From Sulfuritalea sp. (GTDB lineage: Bacteria; Pseudomonadota; Gammaproteobacteria; Burkholderiales; Rhodocyclaceae), in contig JAMPYF010000039.1 of the NCBI GenBank assembly GCA_023700805.1, positions 1 to 43,045 on the forward strand: a DNA stretch of 43,045 bases, written 5' to 3'. The translations under genes were made by a program, and so were the position numbers. Positions 1-7,889 of the stretch are shown one piece after another (positions within the stretch are counted from its first letter, which is position 1; each line of letters begins with the position of its first letter). A model generated the notes under the pieces. The model had not been told where the DNA came from and made no database searches. It was given only the letters and a program-made list of their open reading frames with translations.

Positions 1-399
1 AGGCGCGCTGGCGGCCGACCGTGGATAACCCTGCGCACTGCTTACTCGACCATATAACCAAAGACGACATTCCGTTCCGATCTCCTGGACAACAACGCGC
101 TGGCCTTACCAGCGTGGAAATTGAACGGACTACCTATATTGGGCACGGAGTACGCATTCGCCAAATAGGAAAGTTGTCGTTCGCGACCTCGCAAGGCTGA
201 ACGGCAGGTAAGCGGCGGGTTGCTGCCCGATTGAGCGCATCCGGCCAACGGCCGTTATGGCCGACAAGCCGACCGTCAAACCTGAGTGCCGTGCCGGTAC
301 TTTCAGAATTGCGACATAGGCTTCGTCGCCGTCCCGCCAGCGCCAACTCTTGCGGGTTCCGAAGCATGCGCCAGCGCGTGCTACCATGCCGCGCCCGCC
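1..399. other. Region without a convincing gene
   Basis: No open frame here has a recognisable domain, a good ribosome site or coding-like composition. The short frames on the minus strand (for example 134-367) look like chance frames, although a decayed gene cannot be excluded. The helicase frame is open back to 286, but family similarity begins only at the ATG at 400. The stretch carries one copy of the dispersed AGTTGGCGCTG repeat at 327-353, on the minus strand. The promoter of the helicase/molybdopterin operon should lie here, but I see no clear -35/-10 pair. Confidence 0.5.
327..353 (-). repeat. Dispersed AGTTGGCGCTG repeat, copy A
   Basis: Read on the minus strand this is GCAAGAGTTGGCGCTGGCG followed by GGACGGCG. 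It is noncoding and lies upstream of the helicase start. It matches the other copies over about 26 bases, so the conservation is not explained by protein constraint. Confidence 0.8.
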
Positions 400-2370
400 A
401 TGTCAGACCTTGAACGCATCTTCGCCCCCGAGGGGCCGCTCGCCGCTGCCGTGGCCGGCTTTCGTCCGCGGCCGCAGCAACTGGAGATGGCGCAGCGCAT
501 CGCTGCGGCGATCGCCGGCAACCTGGCGCTGGTGGCCGAGGCCGGCACCGGCACCGGCAAGACCTTCGCTTATCTCGTGCCGGCGCTGCTTTCGGGCGGC
601 AAGGTGATCGTCTCGACCGGCACCAAGACCCTGCAGGACCAGCTCTTCAACCGCGACCTGCCGACGGTGCGCGATGCGCTGAAGGTCGGCGCCTCGATCG
701 CGCTGCTGAAGGGCCGCGCCAACTATGTCTGCCCCTATCACCTGGAACGCGCGATGAGCGCCGGACGGCTGGCCTCGCGCGAGGAGGCGGCGCACCTGCG
801 CAAGATCGCGCGCTTCGCCGAGCGCACCAGGACCGGCGACAAGGCCGAATGCATCGACGTGCCCGAGGATTCCGGGGCCTGGGCGCAGGCCACCTCGACG
901 CGCGAGAACTGCCTGGGCCAGGAATGCCCGAACGTCAAGAGCTGCTTCGTCCTCGCCGCGCGCCAGGACGCACTGACGGCGGACGTGGTGGTGGTCAATC
1001 ACCATTTGTTCTTCGCCGACGTGATGCTCAAGGACGAGGGCATGGGCGAGCTGCTGCCGGCCTGCAACACGATCATTTTCGACGAGGCGCACCAGTTGCC
1101 CGAAGTGGCCGGGCTGTTCTTCGGCGAGAGCGTGTCGACCAGCCAGGTCATCGAGCTGGCGCGCGACACGCGCAACGAGGCCATCGTCACGGCCAAGGAT
1201 TACCCGGCGCTGCAGGACGCGGCGCTGGCGCTGGACAAGGCCGCGCGCGACCTGCGCCTGGCGGTGAAGGGCGAGAACCTGCGCCTGCCGGCGGCGCGTC
1301 TCGAAGGCGAAGCCGAGTTCGTCGCGGCGCTGCAGGGCCTGGCCGACGCCGTCGCGGAACTCGGCCGCCACCTCGACACCCAGGCCGAGCGCGGCGAGGG
1401 CCTGGCCAATTGCCTGCGGCGCACCCAGGAACTGGCCGCGGCGCTGAAGCGCTGGCGCGGCGGCTCGGCCGACCCCGAAGTGGCCGGCGGCGATGAGGTG
1501 GTGAAATGGGTCGAGGTCTATTCGCAGGCGATGTCGCTGAACCTGACGCCGCTCGACATCGCACCGATTTTCCAGCGCCAGATGGAAGGCCATCCGCGCG
1601 CCTGGATATTCGCCTCGGCGACGCTGGCCGTGGGCACGAACTTTTCGCACTACTGCGGCGAGCTGGGGCTGGCGGCGGCCGACACCGCGGTCTGGGGCAG
1701 CCCCTTCGATTACGAAAAGAATGCCTTGCTCTACGCGCCGCGCAACATGCCCGACCCCAACAGCGCGATGTACCAGGAGGCCGTGGCGGAAGCCGCCTGG
1801 CCGGCGATCCGCGCCTCGGGCGGGCGCGCCTTCGTGCTGTGCACCAGCTTGCGCGCGATGCGGCGCATCCGCGAACTGCTGCAGGAAAAGCTCGCCAGCG
1901 AGGGGCTCGACCTGCCGCTGCTGATGCAGGGCGAGGGCTCGCGCACGGAGCTGCTGGAACGCTTCCGCTATCTGGGCAACGCGATCCTGGTCGCCAGCCA
2001 GAGTTTCTGGGAAGGCGTCGATGTGCGCGGCGAGGCGCTGTCGCTGGTGGTGATCGACAAGCTGCCCTTCGCGCCGCCCGACGACCCGGTGCTCTCGGCG
2101 CGCATCGACCGCCTGCGCGCGGCGGGGCGCAACCCGTTCATGGAATACCAGTTGCCGCGCGCCGTGATCAACATGAAGCAGGGCTCGGGGCGGCTGATCC
2201 GCGACGAGGATGATCGCGGCGTGCTGATGATCTGCGACCCGCGCCTTACGGCGAAGCCCTACGGCAAGGCGATCTGGCGCTCGCTGCCGCCGATGCGGCG
2301 CACGCGCGAGGTGGCCGATGTCGAGGCCTTCTTTGCCAACGTCGAGCCGGTAGAATCGGGCCATGACTAG
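400..2370 (+). CDS. yoaA: YoaA/DinG-family ATP-dependent DNA helicase (XPD-like, Fe-S)
   Basis: Superfamily 2 5'-3' DNA helicase of the XPD/DinG group, 656 residues from the ATG at 400, the first start where family similarity begins (MSDLERIFAPEGPL). Visible motifs are Walker A in AEAGTGTGKT, the DEAH box in IIFDEAHQL, and four cysteines for a 4Fe-4S cluster: one in NYVCPYH, then C-x4-C-x5-C in ENCLGQECPNVKSC. The C-terminal helicase half contains SFWEGVDVRGEAL and the QGSGRLIR motif. The length and text resemble E. coli YoaA more than the longer DinG. YoaA acts in repair of replication-blocking damage, in E. coli with the HolC clamp-loader subunit. It is the first gene of a plus-strand run; its stop overlaps the next start by 8 bases. 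Confidence 0.93.
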   Translation: MSDLERIFAPEGPLAAAVAGFRPRPQQLEMAQRIAAAIAGNLALVAEAGTGTGKTFAYLVPALLSGGKVIVSTGTKTLQDQLFNRDLPTVRDALKVGASIALLKGRANYVCPYHLERAMSAGRLASREEAAHLRKIARFAERTRTGDKAECIDVPEDSGAWAQATSTRENCLGQECPNVKSCFVLAARQDALTADVVVVNHHLFFADVMLKDEGMGELLPACNTIIFDEAHQLPEVAGLFFGESVSTSQVIELARDTRNEAIVTAKDYPALQDAALALDKAARDLRLAVKGENLRLPAARLEGEAEFVAALQGLADAVAELGRHLDTQAERGEGLANCLRRTQELAAALKRWRGGSADPEVAGGDEVVKWVEVYSQAMSLNLTPLDIAPIFQRQMEGHPRAWIFASATLAVGTNFSHYCGELGLAAADTAVWGSPFDYEKNALLYAPRNMPDPNSAMYQEAVAEAAWPAIRASGGRAFVLCTSLRAMRRIRELLQEKLASEGLDLPLLMQGEGSRTELLERFRYLGNAILVASQSFWEGVDVRGEALSLVVIDKLPFAPPDDPVLSARIDRLRAAGRNPFMEYQLPRAVINMKQGSGRLIRDEDDRGVLMICDPRLTAKPYGKAIWRSLPPMRRTREVADVEAFFANVEPVESGHD

Positions 2371-3664
2371 CCACTACAGCATCGAACTGGCGGACCGGCT
2401 GAATGCCGGCTGCCAGTGCGTTTCGCTCGATCGCGCCGGACTCGGGGCGGAACTGGAGCGCGTCAGTCCGGGCTTTCACGACGAGGTGATGGCCGGGCGG
2501 CCGCATCTGTTCTCGGATTCGATGGTGTTCGTCAGCGCCGAGCATGTGCAGCGCATGGCGCGCCTGATCGCCGCGGTGGAGCGCGTCGTCGCCTTGCCCG
2601 CCTATCGCGACCATGTGCTGGCCTGGGCGCCGGCCAGCGCGCGGCACCGGATGGCGGCGCCCGGCGTGTTCCTCGGCTACGACTTCCATCTCGGCCAATC
2701 CGGGCCACAACTGATCGAGATCAACACCAATGCCGGCGGCGGCCTGCTCAATGCCCTGCTGGCACGCGCGCAGAAGGCCTGCTGCGAAGACGTCGAAGCC
2801 TTGCTGCCGGGCGACCTGTCGGGCGACACGGCGGAGCACCTGTTCCTCGACATGTTCCGCGCCGAGTGGCGCGCCTTCGCCGCACAGACCGGCAACAGCG
2901 GCGCGCTCAGCCATATCGCCATCGTCGATGAAGCGCCGCAGACGCAGTATCTGTATCCCGAGTTCGTGCTGTTCCGGCGCCTGTTCGAGCATGCCGGGAT
3001 CAGCGCCGTGATCTGCGATCCGCAGGAGCTGGCGTTTCGCGACGGCGCGCTGTGGCATGGCGGTTCGCGCATCGACCTGGTGTACAACCGGCTCACCGAT
3101 TTCGCGCTCGACGCGCCGGCCAATGCCGCGCTGCGCGCCGCCTGGCTGGGCGATGCGGCGCTGATCACGCCGCATCCGCAGGCCCATGCGCTGTACGCCG
3201 ACAAGCGCAACATGGTGGCGCTGTCCAACGACACGCTGCTGGCGAGCTGGGGCGTCGATGCCGAGACGCGCACCACGCTGGCCAACAAGATTCCGCGCAC
3301 CGAACTGGTGCTGCCCGCGAACGCCGACGACCTGTGGGCGCGGCGCAAGCAACTGTTTTTCAAGCCGGCAGCCGGTTACGGTTCCAAGGCGGCCTATCGC
3401 GGCGACAAGATCACCAAGCGCGTGTTCGACGAGGTGCTGGCCGGCAACTACATCGCCCAGGCGCTGGTGCCGCCTTCCTCGCGCACCCTGAAGGTGGGCG
3501 AGGCGCCGGTCGAACTCAAGCTCGATTTGCGCAACTACGTCTATGCCGGCCATGTCCAACTCGTCACGGCGCGTCTGTGGCAGGGCCAGACCACCAATTT
3601 CCGCACCCCCGGCGGCGGCTTCGCCCCGGTGCTGACCGTGCCCTCGCTGAAAGTTATCGCATGA
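2363..3664 (+). CDS. Uncharacterised ATP-grasp-like protein
   Basis: 433 residues with no family name I can assign. The middle has LIEINTNAGGG (residues about 118-128), as in ATP-grasp ligases where an E-x-N pair binds metal. Further on come DLVYNRLTDF and ADKRNM, resembling circularly permuted ATP-grasp proteins. FKPAAGYGSKAAYRGDKIT near residue 335 looks like the lysine and glycine-rich nucleotide-binding loop, and LKLDLRNYVYAG follows. ATP-dependent ligation or phosphorylation is therefore inferred, with substrate unknown. There is no signal peptide. It starts inside the helicase stop (8-base overlap) and ends by an ATGA overlap with mobB, so it is translationally coupled to the molybdenum cofactor genes. 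Whether it has a role in that pathway is open. Confidence 0.7.
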   Translation: MTSHYSIELADRLNAGCQCVSLDRAGLGAELERVSPGFHDEVMAGRPHLFSDSMVFVSAEHVQRMARLIAAVERVVALPAYRDHVLAWAPASARHRMAAPGVFLGYDFHLGQSGPQLIEINTNAGGGLLNALLARAQKACCEDVEALLPGDLSGDTAEHLFLDMFRAEWRAFAAQTGNSGALSHIAIVDEAPQTQYLYPEFVLFRRLFEHAGISAVICDPQELAFRDGALWHGGSRIDLVYNRLTDFALDAPANAALRAAWLGDAALITPHPQAHALYADKRNMVALSNDTLLASWGVDAETRTTLANKIPRTELVLPANADDLWARRKQLFFKPAAGYGSKAAYRGDKITKRVFDEVLAGNYIAQALVPPSSRTLKVGEAPVELKLDLRNYVYAGHVQLVTARLWQGQTTNFRTPGGGFAPVLTVPSLKVIA

Positions 3665-4170
3665 AGGTATTCGGCCTCGCCGGCTATTCCGGTTCGGGCA
3701 AGACCACGCTGCTGGAGGACCTGATTCCGCGCCTGAATGCGGCCGGGCTGCGCGTCTCGCTGATCAAGCACGCCCACCATCGCTTCGACATCGACCAGCC
3801 GGGCAAGGATTCCTACCGCCTGCGCGAAGCCGGCTGCTCCGAGGTGCTGCTGGTTTCCGACCACCGCTGGGTGCTGATGCACGAGCTGCGCGGCGAGCCG
3901 GAACCTTCACTGGAGGAACAGCTGAAGCGCTTTTCCGACTGTGATCTGGTGCTGGTCGAGGGCTTCAAGCACACGCCGATACCCAAGCTCGAAGTGCATC
4001 GGCCCGCGGTGGACAAGCCGCTGATCGCCGGCAGCGGGGTGGAGACCATCGTCGCCGTGGCCACCGACGAACCGGCCGCGGTCGCCGCGCAGACGGCGCT
4101 GCCCATCCTGAACCTGAACGATCGCGACGCGATCGCCGATTTCATTCTTCGCCACATGGGATTTCGCTGA
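3661..4170 (+). CDS. mobB: MobB, molybdopterin-guanine dinucleotide biosynthesis adaptor
   Basis: 169 residues. Small P-loop GTPase that assists MobA in attaching GMP to molybdopterin. The Walker A is GYSGSGKTTLL at residues 7-17. Then come the family stretch IKHAHHRFDIDQPGKDSYR and LVLVEGFKHTPIPKLEVHR, typical of MobB. The length is normal. The start overlaps the upstream stop (ATGA) and its stop shares a base with the moeA start (TGATG), so it is part of a tightly coupled operon. mobA is not in this window. Confidence 0.95.
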   Translation: MKVFGLAGYSGSGKTTLLEDLIPRLNAAGLRVSLIKHAHHRFDIDQPGKDSYRLREAGCSEVLLVSDHRWVLMHELRGEPEPSLEEQLKRFSDCDLVLVEGFKHTPIPKLEVHRPAVDKPLIAGSGVETIVAVATDEPAAVAAQTALPILNLNDRDAIADFILRHMGFR

Positions 4171-5381
4171 TGCGTGCCATGCTTGATTTCGAGGAAGCCC
4201 TGGCGCGCCTGCTGGCCGGCGCGCAGCCGTTGCGCGAGAGCGAGGCCGTGCCGACCCATTCCGCCGCCGGCCGCGTTCTGGCGCGAGGGCTGCATTCGAC
4301 GCTCGACGTGCCGCCGTTGGACAACACCTCGATGGACGGCTACGCCCTGCGCTGCGCCGACGTCCCGGCCGCGGGCGCGCAATTGAAGGTGGCCCAGCGC
4401 ATCCCCGCCGGCAGCGTCGGCCAGCTGCTGACGCCGGGCACGGCGGCGCGGATTTTCACCGGGGCGCCGCTGCCGACCGGCGCCGATGCCGTGGTGATGC
4501 AGGAATTGTGCAGCGTCGAGGGCGACGTGCTGACCGTGAACCATCTGCCGCAGCCCGGCGAGTGGATCCGCCGCCGCGGCGAGGACATCGCCGCCGGCGC
4601 CGAGGTGCTGGCGGCCGGGACGCGCCTGTCGGCCGCGCATGTCGGCGTCGCGGCCTCGGTCGGCGCGGCGCAGCTGACGGTGTTCCGCCGCTTGCGCGTG
4701 GCGCTGTTTTCCACCGGCGACGAACTGACCATGCCCGGCCAGCCGCTCAAGCCGGGCGGCATCTACAACTCGAACCGCTACACCCTGCGTGCCCTGCTCG
4801 AAGGCCTGGGCTGCACGGTCGATGATTTCGGCATCGTGCCCGATTCGCGCGAGGCGACGCGCGCCGCGCTGCGCGCCGCGGCAGCCGGCAACGACCTGAT
4901 CCTGACCAGCGGCGGCGTCTCGGTCGGCGAGGAGGATCACGTCAAGCCCGCGGTCGAGGCAGAAGGTGCGCTCGACCTGTGGAAGATCGCGATCAAGCCT
5001 GGCAAGCCGCTGGCCTTCGGCAGAGTTGGCGCTGGCGATACGGCAGCGGCGGCCTTCATCGGCCTGCCGGGCAACCCGGTCTCGAGCTTCGTCACCTTCC
5101 TCATGCTGGTGCGGCCTTTCGTCCTCAAGGCCCAGGGCGCTGCCGCCGTGGCGCCGCGCGCGCAGAGCCTGCGCGCCGATTTCGATTGCAAGGGCGATCC
5201 GCGCCGCGAATTCCTGCGCGCCCGCATCGGCGCGACGGGCGGACTGGAACTGTTCGCCAACCAGAGTTCGGGCGTGCTGACCTCATGCACCTGGGCCGAC
5301 GGCCTGATCGACAACCCGCCGGGGCAGGCGATCAGGCGTGGCGATACAGTGCGTTTCCTGCCGTTTTGCGAACTGCTATAG
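4170..5381 (+). CDS. moeA: MoeA, molybdopterin molybdenumtransferase
   Basis: 403 residues. Inserts molybdate into adenylylated molybdopterin. Family motifs in order: PPLDNTSMDGYAL, FTGAPLPTGADAVVMQE, FSTGDEL, SGGVSVGEEDHVKPAVE, IKPGKPLAFG and GLPGNPVSSFVTF. Between AFG and GLPGNP the protein reads RVGAGDTAAAAFI, longer than the short turn I recall at this place in relatives (for example KLSNSWFC in E. coli). This extra piece is copy B of the dispersed DNA repeat, starting at Arg285. It follows mobB with a one-base overlap and precedes moaD by 7 bases. Confidence 0.96.
   Translation: MRAMLDFEEALARLLAGAQPLRESEAVPTHSAAGRVLARGLHSTLDVPPLDNTSMDGYALRCADVPAAGAQLKVAQRIPAGSVGQLLTPGTAARIFTGAPLPTGADAVVMQELCSVEGDVLTVNHLPQPGEWIRRRGEDIAAGAEVLAAGTRLSAAHVGVAASVGAAQLTVFRRLRVALFSTGDELTMPGQPLKPGGIYNSNRYTLRALLEGLGCTVDDFGIVPDSREATRAALRAAAAGNDLILTSGGVSVGEEDHVKPAVEAEGALDLWKIAIKPGKPLAFGRVGAGDTAAAAFIGLPGNPVSSFVTFLMLVRPFVLKAQGAAAVAPRAQSLRADFDCKGDPRREFLRARIGATGGLELFANQSSGVLTSCTWADGLIDNPPGQAIRRGDTVRFLPFCELL
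5020..5046 (+). repeat. Dispersed AGTTGGCGCTG repeat, copy B (in moeA)
   Basis: GCAGAGTTGGCGCTGGCG followed by ATACGGCAG. It is read in sense inside moeA as R-V-G-A-G-D-T-A from residue 285, next to the GLPGNP active-site loop. The peptide is extra compared with the usual family length at this point. Confidence 0.8.
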
Positions 5382-5388
5382 TGAATTC

Positions 5389-5643
5389 ATGAACATCAAG
5401 ATACTTTTCTTTGCCGGCCTGCGCGAGGCGCTGGGCACCGGCTCGGCGTCACTGGAACTCCCCGCCGGGATCGCCACCGTGGGCGCGCTGCGCGACCATC
5501 TCGCCGCGCGCGGCGAGGCGTGGACCGCGCTGGCGACGACCAAAAATCTGCGCTCCGCGGTGAATCAGCAGATGGTGGGAGCCGAGGCCGCCGTCAAGCC
5601 GGGCGACGAGGTTGCCTTCTTCCCGCCGGTGACCGGAGGCTGA
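5389..5643 (+). CDS. moaD: MoaD, molybdopterin synthase small (sulfur carrier) subunit
   Basis: 84 residues with a ubiquitin-like fold. It carries the thiocarboxylate sulfur that MoaE transfers to precursor Z. The protein opens MNIKILFFAGLREALG and ends FFPPVTGG, the required C-terminal Gly-Gly. The ATG at 5389 is chosen because the N-terminus then matches the family; upstream in-frame starts would lie within the end of moeA. The moaE start follows one base after its stop. Confidence 0.95.
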   Translation: MNIKILFFAGLREALGTGSASLELPAGIATVGALRDHLAARGEAWTALATTKNLRSAVNQQMVGAEAAVKPGDEVAFFPPVTGG

Positions 5644-5644
5644 C

Positions 5645-6145
5645 GTGAGCGTTTCGGTCCAGGAAGCCGATTTCGACGCCGGTGCCGAGATTGCCGCGCT
5701 GTCGGCCGGGCGCGACGATGTCGGCGCGGTCGCCAGCTTCACCGGCTTGGTGCGTGCCGACAAGCAGGCGGATGCGGCAGCAGCTGCAAGAGTTGGCGCT
5801 GACGCCCCGCCGGCGGTGCAGGCGATGACGCTGGAACACTACCCGGGCATGACCGAGAAGGCGCTCGAAGCCATTGTCGACGAGGCGCGCGGGCGCTGGG
5901 ACCTCTACGGCGTGCGCGTGATCCATCGCGTCGGCCGCCTGGTGCCCGGCGATCGCATCGTCTTCGTCGCGGTCGCCTCCGCGCATCGCGGCGAAGCCTT
6001 CGCCGCCTGCGAGTTCATCATGGACTACCTGAAGACGCGGGCGCCCTTCTGGAAAAAGGAAGAAACCCCGCAAGGCGGCCGCTGGGTCGACGCCCGCGAA
6101 AGCGACGACCACGCCGCCGGGCGCTGGGATGCCGGGCGCGACTGA
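5645..6145 (+). CDS. moaE: MoaE, molybdopterin synthase catalytic subunit
   Basis: 166 residues, GTG start at 5645 one base after the moaD stop. Makes molybdopterin from cyclic pyranopterin monophosphate using MoaD thiocarboxylate. Family sequence: VGAVASFTGLVR, MTLEHYPGMTEKAL, VIHRVGRL, AVASAHRGEAF, FIMDYLKTRAPFWKKE. Between LVR and MTLEHYPGM lies ADKQADAAAAARVGADAPPAVQA, roughly ten residues longer than usual as I recall the family, and it contains copy C of the dispersed repeat (Arg49 onward). Last gene of the run; it converges on the minus-strand lipoprotein with only 14 bases between. Confidence 0.95.
   Translation: MSVSVQEADFDAGAEIAALSAGRDDVGAVASFTGLVRADKQADAAAAARVGADAPPAVQAMTLEHYPGMTEKALEAIVDEARGRWDLYGVRVIHRVGRLVPGDRIVFVAVASAHRGEAFAACEFIMDYLKTRAPFWKKEETPQGGRWVDARESDDHAAGRWDAGRD
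5786..5812 (+). repeat. Dispersed AGTTGGCGCTG repeat, copy C (in moaE)
   Basis: GCAAGAGTTGGCGCTGACG followed by CCCCGCCG. Read in sense as R-V-G-A-D-A from residue 49 of MoaE, within an apparent loop insertion preceding MTLEHYPG. Confidence 0.8.
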
Positions 6146-6159
6146 GCGCCGGCCGCAAG

Positions 6160-6732
6160 CTACTTGATGCTGACGGCCTTGGCGATGGTCTCGATGCGGG
6201 ACTGGTGCCGGGGGAAGAAGGTCAGGCGCGGCGCCTGATAGACCAGGGCGAAAAGTTCTTCCTTGTCGATGGCGCCGAAGCCGACACCGCGCATCTGCAC
6301 ATTGTCGATCTTGCGCACCCGCTCGTATTCGAAACGAAAGCCCTTCCTGCCGCCGAAGGGATAAGGTTCGAGCTTGCGCAGCTTGAAGGTCGAGCCGTCG
6401 CGGCTCAGCACGCCTTCCAGCATCGAAACGATTTCCTCGGTCTGCATGGTCTTGCGGAATACGAAATCCTTGCGCTTTTCGCTGGCCGGGGAATCCGGAT
6501 GCATGATCTGGCCGTCGCGGATGCCCGAATAAACCAGGAGCTCGTCGATCGTGACGCCTTCCATGGTCCAGATCTGCGCCGGCTTGATGCCGGGGAAGTC
6601 GAGGTGATTCCAGTTGCCATCGACCTTGATCGACATGCGTTCGCCGACCAGATTCGCGCCGGATTCGACTTTTCTTACCGTTCCACATGCCGCGAGCAGC
6701 ATGGCGAGGGCGAGGATGAGCAGGTTCTTCAT
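6160..6732 (-). CDS. Putative lipoprotein of unknown function
   Basis: 190 residues. The N-terminus MKNLLILALAMLLAACGT is a lipoprotein signal with lipobox LAAC, so the mature protein should be lipid-anchored at Cys16. The rest is soluble and mixed alpha/beta (VDGNWNHLDFPG, IWTMEGVTIDELLVYSG, LVYQAPRLTFFPRH), with no domain I recognise. Third gene of a minus-strand operon: its ATG overlaps the stop of the M48 peptidase by four bases. The context suggests an envelope role tied to that peptidase. Confidence 0.85.
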   Translation of the reverse strand: MKNLLILALAMLLAACGTVRKVESGANLVGERMSIKVDGNWNHLDFPGIKPAQIWTMEGVTIDELLVYSGIRDGQIMHPDSPASEKRKDFVFRKTMQTEEIVSMLEGVLSRDGSTFKLRKLEPYPFGGRKGFRFEYERVRKIDNVQMRGVGFGAIDKEELFALVYQAPRLTFFPRHQSRIETIAKAVSIK

Positions 6733-7889
6733 GAGCTGAGTTCCGTTATATAGGATTGGATCAATGCCGCGTCGGGCGCATCCGGCGCGAGGTCGAGGTA
6801 GCGCGCAAATGCATGCCGCGCTTCGTCTTTCTGGCCCCGCTGGCGGGCCACCAGGCCGATGCCGCGGAATGCCGGCGGCGGCGGTACCGCGCCGGCCGCC
6901 GCGGCCTGGTAATCGTTCCAGGCCAGGTCGTGGTCGCCGGTCATGCCGCGCAGGCGATGGACTTCGCCGCGGTAATAGCGCATCAGATCGGGGGCGCTGC
7001 CGGCAGCGATGCGGCGCGAAAGCAGGACCAGGCTCTCCGCATACTGGCCGCGCTTGATTTCGTCCTGCAGCCATTCGTCGAGCAGGTGCACGGTATGTTC
7101 GGCATAGCGGTCCTTGCCGTCGCTGCCGCCCGGCATCAGTTTCGCCAGCTGCGCCAGGTTGTCGCGGCGTTCCGGCGGCACCGGATGGGTGGCGAACAGC
7201 GGGCTGCTCTGGCTGGGCTCCTCGCCTTCCCTGGCGCGGGCTTCGTCCAGCAGGTTGCTCCAGACCGCCGCCGATTCCGCGACCGGGTAGCCGGCGCGAT
7301 GCATCAGGTAGGCGCCGATGCGGTCTGCCTCGTGTTCGTGATCGCGGCTGTAGGCGAAGCTGCCGGCCAGGACCGCCAGTTGCCCGATCGCGCCGGCCAG
7401 TCCGAACAGCGCCAGCACCTGGCCCGCGGCGGCCCGGGACTTGATGTCGCGCAGGCGCTCGACCGAGTGGCGCTGCAGATAGTGGCCGATTTCGTGGCCG
7501 ATCACCGCGGCAAGCTGCGCCTCGTTTTCCATGCGCAACAGCAGCCCGGTCCATATCTGCAGCATGCCGTTGGGCGCCATGCTGGCGTTGAACTGCGGCG
7601 TGCGCACCAGGAAGATGCGGATATCCGGGCAATGTCCCGCGCCGAGGCGGCAGGCCAGGTCCTGGACGTAGGTGGTGAGCTTGGCATCGCGCAGCACCAG
7701 CGGGCTGCGCCGCAGCGCTTTTTCCTCGCGGTCCATCATGGCCCATAGGCCACCCTCGTCGGTGGTCAGGTCCGGTCTCTGAAAGCGCTGGGGCGCCAGG
7801 TAATCCGGCGCCGCCTGGCCCCAGGCGCGTCCGGCGATCACGCTGGCGCAGCAGGCGCAGCCGGCGGCCAGCAGCTGCCGTCGCTTCAT
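6729..7889 (-). CDS. Exported M48-family zinc metallopeptidase with TPR-like tail
   Basis: 386 residues from the ATG at 7889; a longer frame to 7988 would run back into the upstream gene. Starts MKRRQLLAAGCACCASVIAGRAWG, a signal peptide with a twin Arg and possibly a Cys for lipidation. The zinc motif HEIGHYLQRH lies near residue 145, followed by FAYSRDHEHEADRIGAYLMHRAGY, which supplies the third zinc-binding Glu. ATHPVPPERRDNL is typical of BepA/LoiP-type M48 proteases. The C-terminal 100 residues look like tetratricopeptide helices, as in BepA, which degrades or helps assemble outer-membrane proteins. Both ends overlap neighbours by ATGA. Confidence 0.92.
   Translation of the reverse strand: MKRRQLLAAGCACCASVIAGRAWGQAAPDYLAPQRFQRPDLTTDEGGLWAMMDREEKALRRSPLVLRDAKLTTYVQDLACRLGAGHCPDIRIFLVRTPQFNASMAPNGMLQIWTGLLLRMENEAQLAAVIGHEIGHYLQRHSVERLRDIKSRAAAGQVLALFGLAGAIGQLAVLAGSFAYSRDHEHEADRIGAYLMHRAGYPVAESAAVWSNLLDEARAREGEEPSQSSPLFATHPVPPERRDNLAQLAKLMPGGSDGKDRYAEHTVHLLDEWLQDEIKRGQYAESLVLLSRRIAAGSAPDLMRYYRGEVHRLRGMTGDHDLAWNDYQAAAAGAVPPPPAFRGIGLVARQRGQKDEARHAFARYLDLAPDAPDAALIQSYITELSS

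Noticed and set aside
134..387. Short minus-strand frames before the helicase, one reading KSWRWRDGDEAY
   Set aside because: The only striking part comes from the dispersed DNA repeat read in another frame. No ribosome site or homology is apparent.
713..727. GCGCCAACTATG in the helicase gene as another repeat copy
   Set aside because: It matches only the inner half of the core and encodes GRANYVC, which is conserved in this helicase family.
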